Of a stretch of 64,000 nucleotides of DNA, positions 13,097 through 25,252 are shown piece by piece. This DNA comes from Ecdyonurus torrentis (Eukaryota > Arthropoda > Insecta > Ephemeroptera > Heptageniidae). The notes under the pieces are model-generated. The model was not told the DNA's origin and did not search any database. It worked only from the letters and a program-made list of their open reading frames with translations. The first letter of the stretch is position 1. The number at the start of each line of letters is the position of its first letter. Both the position numbers and the translations under genes were made by a program. The stretch lies in the NCBI GenBank assembly GCA_949318235.1, contig OX439127.1:22116174-22180173 (forward strand), read 5' to 3'.

Positions 13097-15594
13097 AACT
13101 TCTACAACTGTAAGTAGCTTTTATTACAACTTTCTTTTACACTCAGAAGTTTAAACACGTTCAACGCATTTTTAAAAAATTATTATTATATTATAATAAT
13201 AACACATTTGTTTCATCATTATAGTAATAGAAACATCAAAATCAAAATAAGTATTAATTGTTACACTTACACACATAATCTTGTATTTTTTTCTTTTTAT
13301 AATTATTATTTCTTAATTATTATTTTTTATATTATGTCTATATGTTTTTGTTTTGCTTTTTTTTTAATTATTTATATACTTTTTTTTTAACCTTGTTGAA
13401 AATTTTGTGTTAAGGAATCATTATTTTTAGTAATGATAATTGTTATATTGATATACATGGTGATAGTTGATTTATTTGACAAAAGTTGAAGTTATTATTT
13501 TGATTTATGACACCCAAAACTTTTATATTTTAAAAACTTTGAAAGTACAGAAAAGAAATGTTATATATATTTTGAAAAATACGTTAAAATATTAATGAAA
13601 TTTATGATGAAATGTAGAGAAACTTTTGTCAAATAAATATTTTTTATTTTTATTTTTGTTTTTTTATTATTATTATTATTTTTTTAATTCTTTATTTCAA
13701 TTTTTTTTTTCTGAAATGTTATGAATACCCATTCCCCAGATGCATATTATGTAACCCATTATATAACAATTTGAGTATATAGTTTTCTACATTATTGTGT
13801 AATAATTATTCTGAAGAGTTAACAATGATACAATGTTAACTAACGTTGCATTATAATTTCATGCCTATTATTAATATTATTATTATTATAATTCACCTAA
13901 AATTTATTTAATTATTTTTCTTTTCTTGCACAATACTTGATATATTTTATTAATTTATGCGTTAAATGAGTAACATTATTTTTTATTATTATTATTATTT
14001 TTTATTATTTATTATTATTTATTTTTTTTGCAATTGTTATTAATTAACATCATCGGGAGAAAATAAAATTGAATTCCTTTTCATTTATTCACAGGGGAAA
14101 AAAATATGAAATTATGTATACATGCACATTATATAATATTATTTACGATTACCTATTATTATCAAGAGATACAACGATTTTTATTTTTAAAAATAACATC
14201 TAGACACCATTAAATTTGATCAGTATTATGAACACACGCTATTTGGTTGCATGTAATGTGTATATTTATGTTTCAAATGTATATATTTATATATTATAAT
14301 GTAGCTATATAGTTTTAATACCATCTTACACTTTTTTTTTAAGAATTAAAACAGTTTTTTTTTCCAAGCATACAATATTTACTCCATCGTTTTTTTTTTT
14401 TTTTTTTTTTTTTTATTCATTCAACTAAAAGTAACTCGTTTATTCTTTTCATCACAAAATCATATTATAATTATCATTGAAACTATATGAAATGTCTACA
14501 ATGTTTATTAACTCTCTAAAATATTACGTATAAATCATTTCAAGTATATTATATATCGTATGGTAAAATGTAGAACAACTGCAGTACTTTGGTATTTAGA
14601 CAGTACTTTACGTTACTACAAATGTTTAGAAATATCTAAAAATTATGTTAAAAAATAAAATTTTAAAGCTTCTCGGATTAGGCGTAACATTTTTTTACTT
14701 TTTTTTTTTTTTAGATATATAATTGAACACTTGAAATGATTTACCTTTTATACCTAAACTTTCATCTACACTAGATATGTTTATTTTTTTTTCTACAGTC
14801 TATAATTATATTAATAATTGGTGAACAGTCCTGATGATTTGAACATAGAAGTATATATATGATGATAAAACTTCTAATGTACAATCACTGAATCACCAAA
14901 TCTTTGGTTAGTTGTTTGATATGTTTAGGTTCCTTGGTTTTTAGATAGCTCTTTTTAGAGCTAACTACAATAAAATACTCTTTTTTTTTTAACGTGACGT
15001 ATAAAATTAAATTGATAAAAATTTAATTAAATACGTCAGATATTGATATCACAGAATAATATAACATGAAAACTATAAATATTATTATAATTCACCGAAA
15101 ATTTTGTTGCAATTCATCACATTCTTTCTAAAATACTATATTAAATTTTTTTTTTAAAGTTAACATTTCTCTACTAACAACGTAAAATCAATTATTTTTG
15201 CTGAAACATAAAATGAAGCCAATATAATACGTGTTACCGAATATTTAATAATATAATATATATTTTTTAAACGAATTCTAATAATAAAATAATTGCATAA
15301 AATGACAAAATGCAACAAAATTTATACTCTCAATAATAATAATAATAACTGTACGTTATATATATTGTTAATTTTTTTTTTATAACCAACAAAAATTCTC
15401 ATATAATATGGCCCCTATGCTTTTAAATTTTTTTAAAAATTAAATATAACTATATATCATAGATATGATACTAATTAAGAAAAAATAAATTAAAAAATAA
15501 TAAAACATCCTATATACATACTTACATGCATTTATATGTACATAAATAAGCATTAAAATTACATAATATATATGGTAAGAATTAACATATAAAT

Positions 15595-17400
15595 TTAATA
15601 ACCATAACCCTGACGGAAAGGGTTTTTATTTGCATTAGATTCGGTAACATTAGCTGGTGGAGGAGGAACTGCTGGGGCAGGTGTAGAACGGAAAGGATTG
15701 GTATCTCGGGATGTGGGTTGTTGGGCTTGAGGCCTTTGGTACGCTTGACTTGGCTGTTGCTGATAAGAAGGAGCTTGTTGTTCATAACCCTGATATCCCT
15801 GACTGCTCTGTTGGTCATATTGTTGATACCCCTGAGGTTGGGCTTGTGGTTGCGATTGTGAATCATAATAATTTGATTCATTATTAGCCACATTATAATT
15901 ATTAGCTGCATTTTCATTATCAACATTAGTTTCTTGAAATCTAGAATATTCCAAATGATTTTTAACTTCGCCTGCAACGGGTGTTGGATTTGCTGAAGTA
16001 GCATCATGCATAGCATAAGTTTGATATTTCTTATCTGGAGGATCTGCCATTAAAATATTAGCTTCACTTTCGAATGGTTTGAAGTCGTAAATATGTCTGA
16101 GATACATTAGAACTGGGGCATACAATAAATTAGCAAACGCGATACCGAAATTTAATGCAGGAAAACCTATAGCTTCAACCACGCCGCCTGCAATTATGGG
16201 ACCCACTGCATAAGCTAGGGAATATGAAATATCAGCGATAGCATAAATACTTCCATACACAGACACGTACCGGACATCGACTAAATAACCTAACGTAGGA
16301 AGTAGGGCTGTATCAATCAATGCAATACCGAAACAAATACCGCAAATTGGAATCATTAAAACTTTGTAAGACGAACTGAATGGGACAATAAAACAACTCA
16401 GACCTTCTATAACTAATCCAATTGCAGCCATTAACCATTGATGTTGTGGGTATTGTCTTGCCATTTTGACAGTTATTATTACTCCGAATACATGAGGGAA
16501 GAAAGCTGGTAACCAAATCATGCCAATTTTCCAATTTTCTGTTGTCATATTGTCTTCCATCCATAGTGAAATTGTGGGTTCAAGAAAAGCTAGAGCAACG
16601 TTAGACATCATCAAAGCCCCCGCGCATACTGCGATGTAAGGGTCAATGAATAAGCGCCAGATTGGAATACTTGGGGGTTTTTCTCTGTGGCTATCTTTGA
16701 TCTGTTCTTTTAGAGGTTTCATTACAAGCAGTAACATAAATCCATCTGCTAACGAAACGAAAGCTAAGATTAAGAACGGCACTTCTTTGCCAGCAAACTG
16801 ATAAAGAGCACCTCCAAATGGAGGTGCCACCAAGCAACCAAATGAAATGAATGCTAACGCAATACCTAACGCTTTTGACCGTTCATTTTCCTCAGTAAAT
16901 CTGTCTGCAATCATAGCTAAACCGGAAGTATCAGCAAATGCAGATCCAACACCTTGCAAGCTACGAGCAAAAAACAGAACACCATAACTCCTTCCGCAAG
17001 CAAATACAGCAGTACTAAGGAACATAATAGTTAAACCAATCATCATTGGAATATCGTAACCAATTTTGTCAATTAGTGCCCCAGAGAAAGGATTTACCAT
17101 AAGTTGTACAATGGCTTTAGAGGCAAATAATATTCCTGTTGCCGAATCCTGCCCTTCGTGACCATGAGCAGGTGGTGTTGCGTTACCTATTATAGGAGGC
17201 GGTGTACCAAAGGCACCAGTATATCTTAGGTAATCAGGAATTATAGGTACAATGACCATATACAGCATGTTATCTAATAGCAAAGCAATAGAAACAATAA
17301 CTAATATAATTTTTCTTTGAGAACTTGGCTCTTGTATTTTCGCCCATACCACTTCTTTCAGTTCATTAAAGTCCATATTTATTATTGGTATTTGCGTCAT
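15595..17400 (-). CDS. VAChT: Vesicular acetylcholine transporter (intronless, nested in ChAT intron 1)
   Basis: This 601-codon single-exon gene encodes the proton-coupled antiporter that loads acetylcholine into synaptic vesicles (SLC18 family, major facilitator fold). About twelve membrane segments lie between residues 30 and 435. TM1 carries the conserved Asp (LLLDNMLY, D43). A long luminal loop at 60-88 has an N-glycosylation site (NAT, residue 73). The TM4-TM5 region has the family motif ADRFTEENERSKALG at 165-179, and TM10 has the conserved acidic site YAIADISYSLAY (D390). After TM12 comes a dileucine-like sorting motif, ESEANIL (444-450). A Gln/Tyr-rich tail of about 130 residues follows, with two NPF motifs at 568-570 and 593-595. 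The core is of normal family length. The start at 17400 is chosen because TM1 follows at the usual distance and A is at -3. It lies in the same orientation between ChAT exons 1 and 2, the arrangement known in flies, nematodes and vertebrates, so its mRNA probably shares the ChAT promoter. Identity is very secure. Confidence 0.98.
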   Translation of the reverse strand: MTQIPIINMDFNELKEVVWAKIQEPSSQRKIILVIVSIALLLDNMLYMVIVPIIPDYLRYTGAFGTPPPIIGNATPPAHGHEGQDSATGILFASKAIVQLMVNPFSGALIDKIGYDIPMMIGLTIMFLSTAVFACGRSYGVLFFARSLQGVGSAFADTSGLAMIADRFTEENERSKALGIALAFISFGCLVAPPFGGALYQFAGKEVPFLILAFVSLADGFMLLLVMKPLKEQIKDSHREKPPSIPIWRLFIDPYIAVCAGALMMSNVALAFLEPTISLWMEDNMTTENWKIGMIWLPAFFPHVFGVIITVKMARQYPQHQWLMAAIGLVIEGLSCFIVPFSSSYKVLMIPICGICFGIALIDTALLPTLGYLVDVRYVSVYGSIYAIADISYSLAYAVGPIIAGGVVEAIGFPALNFGIAFANLLYAPVLMYLRHIYDFKPFESEANILMADPPDKKYQTYAMHDATSANPTPVAGEVKNHLEYSRFQETNVDNENAANNYNVANNESNYYDSQSQPQAQPQGYQQYDQQSSQGYQGYEQQAPSYQQQPSQAYQRPQAQQPTSRDTNPFRSTPAPAVPPPPANVTESNANKNPFRQGYGY

Positions 17401-17770
17401 GATTATAACAGTGTGAGTAGCTTATAATCAGTTACTCGAATAATTATTTATATACTTTTTTTTTTTACAACGTTAACTCTTTACTTTAAAATTCACTCAC
17501 TACGTAACATTCTCGCATATGCGACACCTTGTTTATATTTTCTTCTTTTTTAAATATTTATTATATAACTATAAATATATATATATAGATTTTTATATAA
17601 TTGATAACATATATTTGAACTTAATAAATTTTAATTTATGAATTTTTGTTATGATGACTAAGTCGTAATGATTAGCGAAGTAATTGCTTGTGTGGCTTAG
17701 TTGAGATTCACGAGTCGGTCCTTGGTTTGGTTCTTGCTCCTCCCCTTCTCCTCCTCGGCCACTCAGGCAC
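17401..17770 (-). promoter_or_regulatory. Candidate VAChT-specific 5' leader with splice acceptor
   Basis: On the minus strand a T-rich stretch ends in tgtgtgttccaag|GTGCC, a plausible acceptor with the exon starting at 17770. It is followed by a GC-rich patch (17770-17700) that stands out from the AT-rich flanks. If the ChAT exon-1 donor at 26283 is spliced to this acceptor, the VAChT mRNA would have about 370 bases of private leader before its ATG at 17400. A weaker acceptor near 17432 is the alternative. This is inferred from the fly arrangement, where ChAT and VAChT mRNAs share their 5' end. Confidence 0.35.
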
Positions 17771-19341
17771 CTTGGAACACACAAAATAGCAAATATATAG
17801 CAAAATGTTTTGGTCAAGAGAGAACAAGTTAGAAAAAAACAAAATATAATGAAATAAATAATAATAATAATAATATAAAACGATAATAATAATATAATAT
17901 AAGCTAACGAAGCGGGAGGGAGGAGAAGTTATTTCATCAAGGACAGACTCGTTCTTTCTCACCCAAAAATTTATACTTACTTATTCATGGCTCTCGATTA
18001 CTTACATATGTTTCTCTAGCATTAAAGTTGGCAGCAAACAGTGCCTATTATTACATATAAAACGACAACACATACAAAATAATCAAGTTCAAAACAAGAT
18101 GTTCATATATGGTCAAATTTCACGTATTTTTCACGCTCTATTTCATATTCAACTTTTTATTAAATCCATTTAGTAAGCATTTTACTAATGCACAAAATTG
18201 ACATAACATTTAAAAATTCAAAATTTTCTTAAGCACGTTGCAGTATGTAGAAAACTTTAAATTTATTAATTTTTACAAAGTTTTTCAATATAAATGGTAT
18301 GAGCAAAAATAAAAGCCAAGTATGATATTATTTTGTTAAAATCACAGAATAATTTTTTCCTTAATTCAAAATAAAATTCTAAAAAATTAGCTAAATTGGA
18401 TAACTAACAAGCAAGGATTTTCAAATATTTTATACTTTATTTCAAAGATTTTTTTTCCGCAAAATATAGTGTAGTATTTGCTTTGATTCCAATTAATCGT
18501 CAACTATTAATATATAATTATGCTGTTTAATGTTCATATAAATTTTTTATATGTATATTTCAGAAATCTAAAATAATAATAAAAATCGTAGAATTGTAAA
18601 TCGGTATATTGAACTCATTATATTTGTTTTAAAATTGCAGTGCTCTAAATGTGCTGTCTCTAGAACAATTATATTTCTCTGTTAATAGTAAAATAAATTA
18701 AATTCTGTTATGTATAATTATATAATTACTTTTATATAATTACTGTTCAAGAAAATATATTATAAAATATAATTATTCAATATTATTTTAATTCAAAATA
18801 TAGTAAATAGATATGAAAATTTGACTAGGAATATTTTAGGAGCTATAAAAGTCCACTTTAAGGATGATACACGCTGGACACTACAACACAAAAATGTGTA
18901 GAGGATTTCTATTATAAGATACACTACAAAAGCGGCCGTTTATTGACTGGTTAAAGTGAGTCTCTCTTCACCTCAAATACGTGTTAGATGCTGAGGAAGT
19001 AAAAAAAAAAAGACGTTAGAAAAAGAGAAGATCTTACGAGTGTAAGATTGTTCTCAGGAAATCGTTTCAATTTAAAAGAACTGTATATATATATAAAGAA
19101 GATCAAAAAGATCACTCTGACAACATGTTTCTCACTTTTTCTTTGATAGGTTGAGTATGTTATTGATGTTTCACGTACTATACTGTCTATGTAAATAGTA
19201 AAGTAGAGAATGATAGTTTGAAAAGTTTTATTGTTACAATGCTATTAATTTTGTTTACATTATACTTTGAAGCATGTAATGAACATTATATTATATTATA
19301 ACACTATCATAAATGTTACTTTAATTTTATAGTTTGACATT

Positions 19342-19343
<2 letters not shown>

Positions 19344-19388
<45 letters not shown>
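19344..19388. repeat. GA microsatellite
   Basis: GA repeats within ChAT intron 1. Confidence 0.95.
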
Positions 19389-19389
<1 letters not shown>

Positions 19390-22111
19390 TAGGAAGTTTT
19401 AACATCCAGTCATTTATATCAACAAGATGTACCATAATAAAAGGAAGAAAAACATAAAATATAAAACTCAATGATATTAAAATCTGTGAAGAAATCTTGA
19501 AATTTAATATCATCATTATTTGAGATTCATTTATAATATAATTTGATACTCCACGTAAATTATTATATTAAAGTAATTATAAAATTAAATTGAAAAGCCA
19601 TATAAACGTGTTTTAAAAATAATAATTAAACTGGCTTTGTAAACAGATTTTAATACAATGTTTTTTGCGTATTTTAATATCAGTACAACTATGGACTAAA
19701 TTTATTAGTATGGCTTCTTTGCTGTATTATTATTTTCCTCGTTATTGTTTTTATTATTAATAATATCATTGTTTTATTTCAATGTAATTTTATATTATAT
19801 AAAATTGAAATATAAAACTTAACACTTTAATAATGATTTTACCGTTGTTGAAATTATATTTACCAGGAAATTACTTTTTAACAAAAATTGTAATTAATAA
19901 TATAATTTGAATGTTCAAAATTTAATCTAATTTTCAAAAATCTTAAAAATAATAATAATAATAAAACAAAAAAAAGATTAAGACTTTGTTTTATTATTTT
20001 ACTGAATACTCAATCTGGTAACCCATTAGAAAATAAGCCATTCAAAAATAATGAATAATTAATTTATTCCACTTAGTTATTGATTTGTTTATATCTTTAT
20101 AATAAACTTTTATATATTGTACGATTATAAACATTTTTTTAAAAATATTTTGACACTGAGTGAAAGCAGAAAAAAGTTTTGAACATGCAATCACTGACAA
20201 AGTATTAAAAAAACTCAAATACTTCTCTGCTTTTTAGTCTATAATTATATAATTAAATATTTTAATTGTTTAGAAGTATTATCCATCTTGTTTAAATTGT
20301 TCCTTTTTTTTTCTTTTTAAATCCAATAACTTAATGTCATTAAAACTTTTGCTTGCATATAGTATAATAAAATTAAAATTATCATCAATTAAATTCCATA
20401 ACACGTTCACCGTTCATTCAATTTAATTGAATAAGTGTTTTAGATGAAACGTGCATATTATCATAAATATAATCATGAACTTATAAAGTACTTAAATATA
20501 ATATCTTCCATAGTAACCTTCATTAAATTCGAAGAGAGTAGAATTACGAAAAGAAAAAAAAAATGTTATGAAAGAGAAGCGGTACGTATATATAAATAAG
20601 TTTACGATAATTTAATAATACAGAGGGAAGCTAACGTTTCAAATCACGTTGTAGTTAAAGTTTGTCTAAATATAAATCAATCTTTCTAGATAAAAATCAT
20701 TCTATATAACATATTTTAAGTATTTTTGTATGTTTAATTATATCGTTAATAATTTTATACTATGTTATTTGAAATATCTCTCAATAGTTTTTTAACATTT
20801 TTTTTTAATATTTAAGTGAAATTTGCAAAGAAATTTTGAAATAAATAGTTTATTTTTGTCTTATTTTATGATAATTTTAATATTCAACGAAAAGAGACGC
20901 TCTAACTTTTATTCATAAGAAATTAGTTTTACGCGCTTTCACATTTGAGTCACTTTTTATAGTAAAAAAAAGTATAATTATATAGCATTATAAATTCTAA
21001 AATAAAGAAACATTATCACTTGTAACAAAACAGATACGTAATAATTATGCTAGTTCAATGCAACAATATAACTAACGTCATAATATGCTATATTGTGTAG
21101 TGATAGTGATATATCATAATAGTTCAGTTGTTCATAAGTTGTGATTACTTATGTTATTACAAAATAGCAACATTTGTACTCTAGAGTATTGGAATTATTT
21201 AATGCAGTATAAATTGCGTATTTATTTTTTCCACGTCTTTTTTTTTTTTTTTTTTTCTTCTTATTTTTTTTTTAATCTAGTACTGCGATATTTTTGAATT
21301 AACCTTTTAATTTTAACGGTATTTTCCTTTCTAAATAAAATTATTTCTATAATGAAGAAATAATAGTATTAAGCTTTTTACAACTCTAAATTCAGAATAA
21401 TTTTATTGTATCATGACTATCATGTAATAATAAAAAAACATTTATAAATTTTTAAGAAATGCTTTTAGATTAATATTAAATTTATTCATTTTTGAAATAT
21501 TAAGCAACTTTTTCAACATAATAAATATTTCATTTTTTATGTACACAGACAAAAATAAATACGCAATAATTTATGCTAGCTTATTTTCAGTACAATTTGT
21601 CCAATACAGCATAATCTATTCTATAGTTTAACTTATTATATTATGTACATCATAAAAATGATTTATATTTTCCTAATTTAGCATCATTTATGCTGTAATG
21701 TATAATGACATAAATGCAGCATAAATTACGTAATTTATTCTTTACGTGTCCATTCAAATTTTATGACGTTGCAATTTCACTCATTCTAATGAATAAAATT
21801 ATAGTATTTTTACTAAATTCAAACAATTTTTATAAAATAAATCTAACATAAATCTAACATTTCTATGGCATGATTTTATGCGATATAACGTTCTTTTGCT
21901 GTATTTAATTTTTGTAGACTTGCTTTGGTGCTGAATTAAGAAATAGTTTGAATTTATATTTAATGTCATAAAAATAGATACTATGCGTAGTTTATTATTA
22001 TAATAATTATGCTTTTAATTAGAAGTGGTTGAAAATGAACGACAAGTGACACAATTATTAAAAACTATTAAAGTGCAGTGCGTGACCTGTATAGCGTGTT
22101 ACTAAGTCATT

Positions 22112-22114
<3 letters not shown>

Positions 22115-22157
<43 letters not shown>
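22115..22157. repeat. GA microsatellite
   Basis: GA repeats next to a GC-richer block in ChAT intron 1; a shorter GA run follows at 22255-22274. Confidence 0.95.
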
Positions 22158-22159
<2 letters not shown>

Positions 22160-23063
22160 GGTGGCGTAGGGAGAGATCTATAGGTAAAAAAATTGGTATA
22201 TCTACCATACTAGCTTGGGGATTATGTATGCTTTCATGCTAGGAAGGAGAGCAGAGAGACAGAGAGAGAGAGAGAATAAGGGTGGTAGGACACGATAAAC
22301 AGGCCGACTGCTACCAATGAGTACCTCTTGACCCGCACTTTTGAACCCTAAACATGTTAACATATGGCTGGTGAACTATATATACATACTAAACGGAATC
22401 ACGCAACTTTCCTGATTGAAGAGTTTTAACATAAAAATCATGACTAATTCAGCTTAAAAAAAATTATATTTTTAAAATTTTCAATTTTACGTAACAAAAT
22501 ATGACTAATGCTATACTAGTATACTGACACTGACTAAAAATTGAAACAGATATTTCTATGAAAATTTAATACTTATTACATTAATTTTGATTACATTTAA
22601 GTAGAAGCTTATAGTTTGCAAAGAGGGGAGAGAGGAATGTTTTTATGTCATCGTATTAGAGTTGTACAACATCAAAGATAGAAATATGTTATTAGCTAAT
22701 GGTCACTTTGCTCTTTTGCCTTGATCTTGCTTAATTTGAAAAGAAAATTCATTTATACAATATTTGTGTGAAATAATTTAGAGGTATAACTAACTATATA
22801 ATTATGTTGTATATAGATGAGGTTTTAACAAAATATGGGGCTTGATAGAAATATTTTATATTAAATACTATTATGAGTATTATGTAATTAAAACAACAGT
22901 AAGAAAATGTTATAGAAATGCCCCCCCCTTTTTTTTCAAAAATCTTAAAACAAAATTAAGAACAATTTTTAAATGTTAATAAAATTTTATTCAGCTCAAT
23001 TAAGCATAAATTTAAATACTTATTGATAATGTTTTAGACCATTATGATATTTTATTTAATTGC

Positions 23064-23690
23064 AAAGAACTATTTTTAAACCACTCACATCCTACATTTA
23101 ATTAAAATTCGACAACTGTTTTTTTTATGACGTCATACATGTTTGTGGGCGAATATATATTTTATAAGCGTAGAGTGGTGTGTAGCACCAATTTACGTAA
23201 ATTTGTTACTATTTTTAGACCCCGCTCTTGTTCTAAATGTAAATTAAACGGATCAATTCTCGTATAAATAAATCTCTATAAAAATAGAAATACAATTGTT
23301 TGAAATTTAACTCTTATTACAGTATTGACTGAATATTATCAATACTATACGTAATATTTTATGGAAAGCTTTGAAATATTATATCGAAAGGAACTATTTT
23401 TATACCACTCACATCCTACTTTTGATGATGATTTGACAAATGGTTTTTATATGACGTCAGTCATCTTTGGGGGCGAGTGTCCATTTAATAAGTGTAGGAT
23501 GATATTATGTAGGATGGTGTTGGCGGTTTATCTAAGTAAATTGAAAGTTATTTTTAGAAACCACGCATTTATTCTATATCTAGATTACAAATTATACTAG
23601 ATTAATCAAATTAATAATATTTAACAAGTCATTAAATAAATTCTCGTAAATGAATCCCTAAAAAAAAATTGCAAAACATTTTACTGTTTA
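23064..23690. repeat. Tandem direct duplication in ChAT intron 1 with two perfect CRE sites
   Basis: Copy 1 begins near 23064 (AACTATTTTTAAACCACTCA) and copy 2 near 23388 (AACTATTTTTATACCACTCA), about 320 bases apart. Both continue with ACATCCTAC, GACAA, ATGACGTCA, a T-rich step and G(T/G)GGGCGA, then diverge, with further matches around ATTCTCGTA(T/A)A. The cAMP-response palindrome TGACGTCA is intact in both (23128-23135 and 23452-23459). They may be two copies of a mobile element or a local duplication. Confidence 0.65.
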
Positions 23691-25176
23691 TTATTACACT
23701 AAATTATTGATTTTTTATTTATGTGTGAGCAAAATTATTATTATTAAGTATTATAATTCTATCATTTTATGTTAATTAGCATAAGTTAGTATTAAATTTA
23801 ATGTCTTTAGCAGCGTATTGCATTACGTTTTCTTTTTCTTTTTTTATTATTATCTTGAAATGAAATGGTTAATAATTACCCTTGAAAGAATCTAATACAT
23901 GATTTCAGATATAAACTTCAATTTCTTTTCAGTTTTCATTGATATCACAGATCAATAGTAAAAACTTTTACTTTATATTTATTTAGGATTAACTATTTCC
24001 ATTAAATATTGAAAAGAGATAGAAATTTAAATAAAAGCTAAATATTATCATAAGCCCGTACTGATAGCTTGTTTAAAATACTATGTTTTTACTTTCTTTC
24101 GTTTTGCAGACTATTTTCCCCGCACTCTCTCTCTCTCTCTCTTTTCCTCTTTGCCCTCTCCCTCTGATACATAAACGTGCTTGCGTCTGGCAAACTTATA
24201 AAATTTTCACACGACATATAAATATTTGAATAGGCTCCGAGCAAGTTCACTTGCCGAAAAGAAAAGAAAAAGCAAACTAGAGGGAGAAAGAATTGGAATA
24301 GGGAGATGAAAAAAAAAGCAGAGACAGGTGTTGTTAGTGATGTACGGTAGTAATGTGTATATTTTCCTTGTCCTTCTGTTGTATGTACATATTAATAAAA
24401 CAAAATATACAAACAATGTTTGGTACACATTGTACTAATACAATGTTATTTAGCAAATAACCGCATACAAATATTTTTTTTATCCTTAATACTAAATATA
24501 TATTGAAGTTAGCTACTATATTATACTTTTAGGTCATATCAATGCCTCTTTTTTTAATGAATAGTATGTAGAATAAATTGTTAAGTAATAATATATATTT
24601 TAAGAAAATAAAGTAAATCATACAGAAATAAATTTAGCCTAATAATAACGTGTGAAATCAAGTTAAGTTTTTATTTTATATTAAGTATTTTAAGTTATTG
24701 AGATGTCGAGGAGGTCCAAGTAATTTAAATAAAATATCAACAGTCAATAAAGTGATGTAATTTGATTTATATTTAATTAAGTATTTATTTATTTTTGCTT
24801 ACTTATAGTAAAATGCAAATAAGTTAAAATATTTTGTTTCGTTAATGTATACACACACATCAACATAATAGGTCAGGGAAGGAGGAAGAGGGGAAATAGA
24901 AGGGAGTTAAGGGGAAGGGATAGTGTCATTTAGAAAGATAGACGTCAGTGACAAAGAGAGCCAAATAAAAAAGTTTTACATCTCTTCAAATAAATAGATT
25001 CTTTGAACATAGCTAAATTTTTTTTAACACTTGCCTTTTTTTATTTTCTTTAATAAATTGTATTTATTATGTATAAAAAAAATTAAATCTCAACAGCTAA
25101 GTTAAAAAAAAAGTTATAAGTCGTAAAACGTTCATGTTTTCATATAAAAATGTTCTATGCCATGAAGTTAATTTAA

Positions 25177-25252
25177 CGCCTGCAACTTTGAAGTTAGGCT
25201 TTTTGTTAAGCATTTCTTCACAACTGGTTGCCTAAATATCAGGGGCGCTGCA
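25177..25252 (+). repeat. Dispersed repeat, copy 1 (ChAT intron 1)
   Basis: It begins CGCCTGCAACTTTGAAGTTA, continues GGCTTTTTGTTAAGCA and GGTTGCCTAA, and ends CAGGGGCGCTGCA. A close copy in the opposite orientation lies at 45091-45168, so the family is dispersed. I cannot classify it; the interior has no coding frame. Confidence 0.55.

Larger units (their letters stand above)
677..15594 (-). other. ChAT intron 1, part downstream of VAChT
   Basis: About 15 kb of mostly AT-rich DNA lie between the VAChT stop and ChAT exon 2. It holds microsatellites, poly(T) runs and the foldback or MITE-like elements at 1108-1446, 1471-1592 and 5689-6136. GC-richer blocks without open frames lie at about 5080-5240, 8790-8920 and 9720-10060. 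I find no other exon that I can support. The many short open frames here are low-complexity or AT-rich chance frames. The VAChT 3' end is not resolved; the nearest AATAAA that I found on the minus strand is about 0.8 kb after the stop. Confidence 0.6.

Noticed and set aside
15582..16016. 144-codon frame overlapping the end of VAChT on the same strand
   Set aside because: It is an alternate-frame shadow of the low-complexity Q-rich tail; the composition is not protein-like and the VAChT frame is certain.
17593..17962. Minus frames of 74 and 84 codons upstream of VAChT
   Set aside because: One runs through AT-rich repeats (poly-Tyr) and both end within the VAChT leader; no protein family recognised.
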